DNA of 28,603 nt from Kiritimatiellia bacterium (GTDB taxonomy: Bacteria > Verrucomicrobiota > Kiritimatiellia > SLAD01): positions 1 through 28,603 of the forward strand of contig SKXR01000089.1 of NCBI GenBank assembly GCA_007128275.1, read 5' to 3'. The notes under the pieces were generated by a model. That model saw nothing but the letters and a program-made list of their open reading frames with translations, did no database searches and was not told where the DNA came from. The position numbers were made by a program, and so were the translations under genes. Numbering within the stretch: position 1 is the first letter of the stretch; each line of letters starts with the position of its first letter. Shown here one piece after another: positions 24,324-28,603 of the stretch.

Positions 24324-24386
24324 TCCCACTTCTAACTTCTAACTTCTAACTTCTAACTTCTAACTTCTAACTTCTAACTTCTTACT
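24324..24386 (-). repeat. Right heptamer array: AGTAAGA, AGTTAGA x7, AGTGGGA (minus strand)
   Basis: Read on the minus strand: AGTAAGA (24386-24380), seven AGTTAGA (24379-24331) and AGTGGGA (24330-24324), then the four-helix-bundle gene. It starts 2 nt beyond the glmS stop. It is the mirror of the left array, with the AGTTAGA variant now dominant, so the two arrays have expanded separately. Confidence 0.93.
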
Positions 24387-24388
24387 CA

Positions 24389-26230
24389 TCACTCCACTGT
24401 CACGCTTTTCGCCAGATTGCGGGGTTTGTCGATGTCCGTTCCGCGGGCGTGGGCGGCGTAGTAGGCGAGGAGTTGGAGGGCAACGACGTTGATGAGCGGG
24501 GAAAACTCTTCGCGGGTTTCCGGGACATAGATGATGTCTTCGGCAATGGAGGCCACCTGCTTGTCGCCGTCCGTGGCGATGGCGATGATCCGGCCATGGC
24601 GCGCCTCGACCTCTTTCATGTTGGAAATCATCTTGTCATAGACTTCGTCTTCCGTCCGCGTGCAGATGCAGACCACCGGCAGATACTCGTTGATCAAGGC
24701 GATGGGCCCGTGTTTCATTTCGCCTGCGGCATAGCCCTCGGCGTGTTGATACGAGATTTCCTTGTTCTTCAATGCGCCTTCCAGGGCGGTGGGATAATTG
24801 AAGCGGCGTCCGAGATAGAGCGCGCTGGGCCCGTCGTGATGCTTGTCCGCAATGGCGCGAATATGGTCGGCGCGCTCAAGCATATAATGAATGGCGTCGG
24901 GGATGCCTTCCAAGGCGGCAACCAGTTCCTTCTCTTGCTCTTCCGTGATCTCGTCCCGCGCCCGGCCGATATGGATGCTGAGCAGGGCGAACGCCATCAA
25001 TTGCGCCGTATACGCCTTGGTGGAGGCCACGCCGATTTCTGGGCCGGCGTCGGTGAACATCACGGAATCGCTATCGCGCACCAGGGAACTGCCCGGCACA
25101 TTGCAGATGGACAAGACCTTGCATTTCTTGAGGCGCGCCAGACGCAGAGACGCCAGCGTGTCCGCGGTTTCGCCGGACTGCGAGACGGCAATGAAGAGCG
25201 TGTCGCGCTCGATGCGCGGCGAACGATAACGGAATTCACTGCCGAGATCCGTCTCCACCGCCAACCCGGTCAGGTGTTCCATCAAAAACTTTCCGTACAT
25301 GGCCGCGTGATAAGCCGTGCCGCAACTCACGATCATGATCCGCCGCAGAATCTGGAAGTAATCCTCGCTGAACCCGACTTCGGGAAGTTGGACCCGTGCG
25401 TGTCCGCTGACATGCTTTTCCAGCAGACTGCGGAGAACACGCGGTTGTTCGTGCATTTCCTTGAGCATGAAGGTCTCAAAACCGGCGCGTTCCGTCGCCT
25501 CGGGGGCCATGTCCACGGTCTTGGGCTCGTGGTGCACTGCACGCCCGTCCAGGTCTTTTACGAGGACCTGGTCCTGCTTCAATACGGCGATTTCACCGTC
25601 GTTCAGGTAGATCACCTGCCGGATGTGTTTCAGGATGGCGGGCACATCGCTGGCAATGTAGTTTTCGTTCTGGCCCAGTCCGACGATCAGGGGGCTGCCG
25701 AGACGGGCCGCATAGACGGTGTCGGGATCGTCCTTGAACAAGATACCCAGAGCATAGGCGCCGCGGGCTCTTCGTAACGCGCGCAGAAGGGCGGCCTCGA
25801 AGTCCTCGGCCCCGCCGGCGAGTTCCTGCTCGATCAAATGGGGAATGACTTCCGTGTCGGTATCGGACAGGAAGGTGTGCCCGGCGGCTTCCAGCTCGTT
25901 GCGGAGATCCTGGTAGTTCTCGATGATGCCGTTATGCACCACCGCGATCCGGCCCGAACCGTCCAGATGCGGGTGCGAATTCTTCTCGGAAGGTTCTCCG
26001 TGGGTGGCCCACCGGGTATGCCCGATGCCGGGCCGGCCCTGCAACGGCCTTTTCTCCAGGCTGTCCTCGAGTTCGCTGAGGCGACCGACACAGATGCGCG
26101 TCGCCATGTCGCCGGCGGTGTGCACGGCGATGCCCGCGGAATCATAGCCCCGGTACTCGAGGCGCTTCAGTCCGTCCATCAGCAGGGGGACCGCATCTTT
26201 TTGGCCCACGTATCCGACAATTCCACACAT
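24389..26230 (-). CDS. glmS: Glutamine-fructose-6-phosphate aminotransferase (isomerizing)
   Basis: It makes glucosamine-6-phosphate from fructose-6-phosphate and glutamine, the first step toward UDP-GlcNAc, the substrate of MurA encoded nearby. The 613-aa protein begins MCGIVGYVG with the N-terminal nucleophile Cys exposed after Met removal. A glutaminase domain (RLEYRGYDSAGIAV, HTRWATHGEPSEKNSHPH, VVHNGIIENYQDLR) covers about 1-220. Two SIS sugar-isomerase domains follow (SCGTAYHAAMYGK, SQSGETADTLASLR, EIGVASTKAYTAQ; LGRRFNYPTALEGALKNKEISY, AEGYAAGEMKHGPIALI), and it ends PRNLAKSVTVE, the normal GlmS C-terminus. The start is set by the obligatory MCG and GGGAGA upstream. I see no glmS ribozyme in the leader. 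Confidence 0.98.
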   Translation of the reverse strand: MCGIVGYVGQKDAVPLLMDGLKRLEYRGYDSAGIAVHTAGDMATRICVGRLSELEDSLEKRPLQGRPGIGHTRWATHGEPSEKNSHPHLDGSGRIAVVHNGIIENYQDLRNELEAAGHTFLSDTDTEVIPHLIEQELAGGAEDFEAALLRALRRARGAYALGILFKDDPDTVYAARLGSPLIVGLGQNENYIASDVPAILKHIRQVIYLNDGEIAVLKQDQVLVKDLDGRAVHHEPKTVDMAPEATERAGFETFMLKEMHEQPRVLRSLLEKHVSGHARVQLPEVGFSEDYFQILRRIMIVSCGTAYHAAMYGKFLMEHLTGLAVETDLGSEFRYRSPRIERDTLFIAVSQSGETADTLASLRLARLKKCKVLSICNVPGSSLVRDSDSVMFTDAGPEIGVASTKAYTAQLMAFALLSIHIGRARDEITEEQEKELVAALEGIPDAIHYMLERADHIRAIADKHHDGPSALYLGRRFNYPTALEGALKNKEISYQHAEGYAAGEMKHGPIALINEYLPVVCICTRTEDEVYDKMISNMKEVEARHGRIIAIATDGDKQVASIAEDIIYVPETREEFSPLINVVALQLLAYYAAHARGTDIDKPRNLAKSVTVE

Positions 26231-26356
26231 AGCTGTTCTCCCGAACCGGGGCTGTTTCCCGTGGTGTAAGTAAGCGACAAGCAGGCCCCGCCGCGCGGAG
26301 GGGCATGGAGCGTTCCTGTTGGCCAACTACGTCGTACTGATTGCTCTTTCATCGGC

Positions 26357-26386
26357 ACTATAGTCGGCGCGCCGGTGCATCCGCAA
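26357..26386 (-). promoter_or_regulatory. Probable glmS promoter and structured leader
   Basis: On the minus strand TTGCGG (26386-26381), an 18-nt spacer and TATAGT (26362-26357) give a good sigma70-type match. The start of transcription would be near 26350, leaving a leader of about 120 nt. The leader contains a GC-rich hairpin (GCCCC at 26285-26289 with GGGGC at 26300-26304). The promoter lies just beyond the neighbouring gene's terminator. Confidence 0.5.
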
Positions 26387-26389
26387 ATA

Positions 26390-26424
26390 AAAACCTCTCC
26401 CCGGCGGGGCCGGGGAGAGGTTTT
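26390..26424 (-). terminator. Intrinsic terminator of the prepilin-like gene
   Basis: A perfect 16-bp stem with a 3-nt loop: AAAACCTCTCCCCGGC (26390-26405) and GCCGGGGAGAGGTTTT (26409-26424). Read on the minus strand it follows the prepilin stop by about 22 nt and continues as TTTTTATTT, a proper U-run. It separates the prepilin transcript from the glmS promoter immediately downstream. Confidence 0.92.
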
Positions 26425-26446
26425 CGCGAAGGGGCAGGCCTTGCGG

Positions 26447-27079
26447 TTACGGCCTGAGTACGGCGTTGCCCAGATCGCTGCCGTCAAGATCCCGGGGGAC
26501 GAAAAGGTCATCAAAACGATCCTGGTCCGAGACATCATCGCCGACCAGCGCAAAGGCGGCGCCCCCGCGCGTCACAAAGGCCAAAGCCCGGTCTTGGAAC
26601 GGATTCCCGGTGAGATCGCCGGGAATGCTGGGGGTGTCGAGCGAGGTGATGTTCAGGTTCCTTGTGAACAGGAACGGCGCGGTGTCACGCAGATTTTCAG
26701 AATCGTCGGCAACGCACCACCCGTTGTTCTCCGCCGTAAAGGTGTCACGGCCCGGAGGGATGCCCGGAGGAGCAAAGAAGCTCCATGCCACATTCAGCAC
26801 ACGGCCCGTCACCAACATGGTGAAGAATTCCGTGCTGGTGCTATAGCGTCCGTCGCCCGGGAAGATGGTTCCCCGTCCCACATAGATGTCCGCCAATTCA
26901 CCGCCGATAATGGCTTGATGAATGTTGCGTCCGTTCACGGAAGTGGCCGTCACGCGACCCCGCAGCAGCGCAGTATTGATGGCCGGAAACACAATGGCCA
27001 CCAACAGGGCAATGATGGCGATAACGACCAGCAACTCCACCAGGGTGAAGCCCTTTATTTTCTTGCTCATTAACTTCAT
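26447..27079 (-). CDS. Type II secretion/type IV pilin-like prepilin (N-terminal methylation domain)
   Basis: A 210-aa protein with a class III signal: MKLMSKKIKG, then FTLVELLVVIAIIALLVAIVFPAI. Prepilin peptidase would cut after Gly10, leaving Phe1 and the conserved Glu5 of the mature pilin. The hydrophobic helix is followed by a globular domain of no recognised family (ATSVNGRNIHQAII, ADIYVGRGTIFPGDGRYSTSTEFFTML, and ALVGDDVSDQDRFDDLF near the end). Proteins of this build occur in large paralogous sets in Planctomycetota, Lentisphaerota and Kiritimatiellota, often as pseudopilins of unknown function. I chose ATG 27079 because GGAG lies 8 nt upstream; Mets at 27085 and 27070 are alternatives. 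It has its own promoter and terminator, so it is monocistronic. Confidence 0.9.
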   Translation of the reverse strand: MKLMSKKIKGFTLVELLVVIAIIALLVAIVFPAINTALLRGRVTATSVNGRNIHQAIIGGELADIYVGRGTIFPGDGRYSTSTEFFTMLVTGRVLNVAWSFFAPPGIPPGRDTFTAENNGWCVADDSENLRDTAPFLFTRNLNITSLDTPSIPGDLTGNPFQDRALAFVTRGGAAFALVGDDVSDQDRFDDLFVPRDLDGSDLGNAVLRP

Positions 27080-27158
27080 GCTCATTTCTCCATATTTGCC
27101 AGGCGCTTCAGAGTCCGCTGACGCGTAGCTGGTCGTGATTACTTGCTCATCACCGCAT

Positions 27159-27188
27159 ACCATACACGGGTATCGGTTAATTCGTCAA
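27159..27188 (-). promoter_or_regulatory. Probable promoter of the prepilin-like gene
   Basis: On the minus strand TTGACG (27188-27183), an 18-nt spacer and TATGGT (27164-27159). The -35 box has five of six consensus bases. Transcription would start near 27152 and give a leader of about 72 nt before ATG 27079. Confidence 0.5.
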
Positions 27189-27306
27189 TACACGCCTCTT
27201 ATTCAACAGGATGTGTTGGAGAACTAGAATACCCGCTGGATTCCCATAAATAAAGGATTATTTGAGCCCGCCATACGGTTATCGATTCTCTTTTTCGCGG
27301 GGAAGA

Positions 27307-27315
27307 TGCTACAGT
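27307..27315 (+). promoter_or_regulatory. Possible extended -10 element for queA
   Basis: TGC followed by TACAGT (27310-27315), only 12 nt before the queA ATG. Transcription from it would start within about 6 nt of the ATG, so the mRNA would be nearly leaderless, which fits the absence of any ribosome binding site. No good -35 box is visible. The element resembles the TGCTATCTT before tRNA-Glu. Confidence 0.3.
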
Positions 27316-27327
27316 GTATCCGTAGCC

Positions 27328-28374
27328 ATGCGCACCGAACTATTCAACTATGAGTTGCCCCAAAAGCTGATTGCCCAGCAGCCGTCCGTGGTCAGGGACC
27401 AGGCGCGCATGATGGTGATCCACCGCGCAGACGGACGCATCGAACATCGGTCCGTGGGCGATCTGCCGGACTATCTGCGCCCGGCCGATCTGCTGGTTGT
27501 CAACGATACCCGCGTCATTCCCGCGCGACTCATGGGCGTGAAGGAAGGAACGGGCGGACAAGTCGAGTTGTTGCTGCTCGAAGAGGTGGCGCCGGGTGTT
27601 TGGGACGTACTGATGCGCTGTTCGCGCCGTCCGCGACCGGGCGGGCGCCTGTTTTTCGGAGGCGGCCGGCTGCGCGCCGTCCTGATCGAGGACGGCGAAA
27701 GGGGCCGGGCGCGTGTGCGCTTTGAGTCGGATACGCCGTTGGCCGAACAATTGGAAACGTTTGGTCTCCCTCCGCTGCCGCCTTACATCGCACGCACGCA
27801 GGGCGAGTTCAACCAGACGGCCGAGGACAAGGAACGATATCAGACCGTGTACGCCCGTGAACCGGGCGCCGTTGCCGCGCCCACCGCCGGACTTCATTTT
27901 ACGACGGATCTATTGAATAAGCTGGAGGCGTCGGGAATCCGACGGGCCGCCGTGACCCTGCACGTCGGGCTGGGCACGTTTCGGCCCGTCAGCGTCGACG
28001 CGGTCGAGGAGCACGCGATGGAGAGCGAACGGTACCGGGTCACGGAGGAGGCGGCCCGTCTCTTCGCCGAATCACGCGCGGCCGGCGGACGGGTGGTGGC
28101 CGTGGGCAGCACGTCGGTGCGGACGCTGGAAACGGTGGCGCGGGAACGGGGCAATGTCGTGGCCTGTGAAGGACGGTCGGCCCTGTTCATCTATCCGCCA
28201 TTCGAATTTCGGGCCGTGGATATGTTGATGACCAATTTTCACCTGCCGAAATCCACCTTGTTGATGATGGTCTGCGCGTTTGGGGGACAGGAACTGATCA
28301 TGCAGGCCTATCAAGAGGCCGTGCAGAAAGAATACCGATTCTACAGTTACGGCGATTGCATGCTGATTGTGTGA
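27328..28374 (+). CDS. queA: S-adenosylmethionine:tRNA ribosyltransferase-isomerase QueA
   Basis: It moves the ribosyl part of SAM onto preQ1 in tRNA, forming epoxyqueuosine, a late step in queuosine synthesis. The 348-aa protein starts RTELFNYELPQKLIAQQPS and carries LLVVNDTRVIPARLMG, LPPYIAR, AEDKERYQTVYAREPGAVAAPTAGLHFT (read in two parts), LHVGLGTFRPV and TNFHLPKSTLLMMVCAFGG, all QueA hallmarks. Length and N-terminus are normal with ATG 27328; the frame is open for 22 codons further but without similarity. No ribosome binding site precedes the start. The usual partner tgt is not in the window; it may lie downstream, but the next element is a tRNA gene. Confidence 0.97.
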   Translation: MRTELFNYELPQKLIAQQPSVVRDQARMMVIHRADGRIEHRSVGDLPDYLRPADLLVVNDTRVIPARLMGVKEGTGGQVELLLLEEVAPGVWDVLMRCSRRPRPGGRLFFGGGRLRAVLIEDGERGRARVRFESDTPLAEQLETFGLPPLPPYIARTQGEFNQTAEDKERYQTVYAREPGAVAAPTAGLHFTTDLLNKLEASGIRRAAVTLHVGLGTFRPVSVDAVEEHAMESERYRVTEEAARLFAESRAAGGRVVAVGSTSVRTLETVARERGNVVACEGRSALFIYPPFEFRAVDMLMTNFHLPKSTLLMMVCAFGGQELIMQAYQEAVQKEYRFYSYGDCMLIV

Positions 28375-28377
28375 AGC

Positions 28378-28405
28378 GTGTCGCGTGTCGGGTGTCGCGT
28401 GGCGG
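28378..28405 (+). repeat. Heptamer tandem array GTGTCGC/GTGTCGG x3 plus a degenerate unit
   Basis: GTGTCGC, GTGTCGG, GTGTCGC and the variant GTGGCGG, beginning 3 nt after the queA stop. Same unit and same position relative to a stop codon as the array at 17556-17583. Confidence 0.8.
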
Positions 28406-28449
28406 GGTGGCGCCCAACGGACAAAAAGGGGGCCGGATACGTTTTGGGG

Positions 28450-28477
28450 TTGCGGGCCGGACGGAATATGCTATCTT
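28450..28477 (+). promoter_or_regulatory. Probable tRNA-Glu promoter
   Basis: TTGCGG (28450-28455), a 16-nt spacer and TATCTT (28472-28477) preceded by TGC, an extended -10. The predicted start near 28484 lies about 17 nt before the tRNA 5' end, a normal distance for a tRNA precursor leader. Confidence 0.5.
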
Positions 28478-28500
28478 GCCCAGCCATTTGCAAACAGTGC

Positions 28501-28576
28501 GTCCCCATCGTCTAGAGGTCCAGGACATCGGGTTTTCATCCCGGGAACAGGGGTTCGATTCCCCTTGGGGACGCCA
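28501..28576 (+). tRNA. tRNA-Glu (anticodon UUC)
   Basis: A complete 76-nt cloverleaf. The acceptor stem GTCCCCA pairs with TGGGGAC, followed by discriminator G and an encoded CCA. The anticodon stem TCGGG/CCCGG (one T-G pair) holds loop TTTTCAT, so the anticodon is TTC. The T-arm is AGGGG-TTCGATT-CCCCT. It closely matches E. coli tRNA-Glu (same acceptor stem type and CGTCTAGAGG D-arm). It reads GAA and GAG codons and, in most bacteria, also feeds haem synthesis through glutamyl-tRNA reductase. Confidence 0.97.
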
Positions 28577-28579
28577 TTT

Positions 28580-28598
28580 TTTTCCAACGATTGGAAAA
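28580..28598 (+). terminator. Short AT-rich palindrome after tRNA-Glu
   Basis: TTTTCCAA (28580-28587), loop CGA, TTGGAAAA (28591-28598): a perfect 8-bp stem 4 nt after the tRNA CCA. It is weak in GC and has no T-run inside the window after the stem, so it may be a processing or dispersed palindrome and not a true terminator. The window ends five bases later. Confidence 0.4.
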
Positions 28599-28603
28599 GA
28601 TCG

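Larger units (their letters stand above)
23779..24386. mobile_element. Candidate mobile unit: four-helix-bundle gene framed by inverted heptamer arrays
   Basis: A 608-nt unit with inverted arrays at both ends (23779-23848 and 24324-24386), outer unit AGTAAGA and inner unit AGTGGGA on both sides, and one gene inside. It starts 10 nt from the murA ATG and ends 2 nt from the glmS stop, so it occupies nearly the whole junction of two intact housekeeping genes. In RNA the arrays could pair (six of seven positions per unit where AGTAAGA faces AGTTAGA), leaving the gene in a loop, as in 23S rRNA intervening sequences, which carry genes of the same protein family. No transposase is present and mobility is inference. 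Confidence 0.4.

Noticed and set aside
23779..24386. CRISPR-like array
   Set aside because: Units are 7 nt and directly abutting, with no spacers and no cas genes; they are tandem repeats.
24449..25777. A 442-codon open frame antisense to glmS
   Set aside because: A shadow of the conserved glmS frame in GC-rich DNA, with no family features of its own.
26231..26356. glmS ribozyme in the glmS leader
   Set aside because: The leader has a GC hairpin, but I cannot find the ribozyme's conserved core, and the ribozyme is mainly known from Firmicutes.

Overview
The window is about 28.6 kb of fairly GC-rich, gene-dense bacterial chromosome. It carries housekeeping genes (polyphosphate metabolism, parB, GTP-type PEP carboxykinase, murA, glmS, queA, a Glu-tRNA) mixed with outer-membrane and lipid-modification genes. 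Signal peptides, an inverse-autotransporter-like beta-barrel and a small beta-barrel protein ending in Phe point to a diderm (Gram-negative) cell. The class III prepilin, the GTP-type PEPCK and the many short tandem arrays between genes would fit the Planctomycetota-Verrucomicrobiota-Kiritimatiellota group. That placement is an inference; no 16S gene or other decisive marker is present.

Layout. (1) 46-5900 (+): a tight operon with overlapping starts and stops, encoding a Ppx/GppA phosphatase with C-terminal HD-type region, polyphosphate kinase 1, an HD-CHAD fusion and a SixA-like histidine phosphatase. This is a polyphosphate synthesis, breakdown and binding module. (2) 5940-10892 (+): surface genes, namely a 1005-residue inverse-autotransporter/beta-helix protein, a small outer-membrane barrel, a GLxN-repeat secreted protein and a STAS protein. 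(3) 10918-15149 (-): a fatty-acid modification operon of FAD oxidoreductase, a fused DUF1365-cyclopropane synthase-like methyltransferase and an acyl desaturase, with a divergent NTF2-like gene at 15407. (4) 16066-17550: a PrxQ/Bcp peroxiredoxin divergent from a rhodanese plus MauE/DoxX-type membrane protein pair. (5) 17603-19769 (-): parB followed by an M48 membrane protease. (6) 20036-21832 (+): pckG with a strong terminator. (7) 22009-26230 (-): glmS, a four-helix-bundle gene framed by inverted heptamer arrays, murA, and a BLUF blue-light sensor. (8) 26447-27079 (-): a prepilin-like protein. (9) 27328-28576 (+): queA and tRNA-Glu.

The most unusual feature is at 23779-24386. A four-helix-bundle (23S rRNA intervening-sequence type) gene lies between two inverted arrays of a 7-bp repeat (AGTAAGA/AGTTAGA, each array closing on its inner side with AGTGGGA). 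The unit fills the glmS-murA junction almost to the base. The same heptamer with the same AGTGGGA end opens the window at 1-35, directly upstream of the ppx gene. A second heptamer family (GTGTCGG/GTGTCGC) follows the stop codons of two other genes. Other points worth attention are a MurA with Asp in place of the fosfomycin-target Cys, a DUF1365-CFA fusion with altered active-site residues, and a two-coil (about 55-residue) superrepeat in the surface beta-helix.
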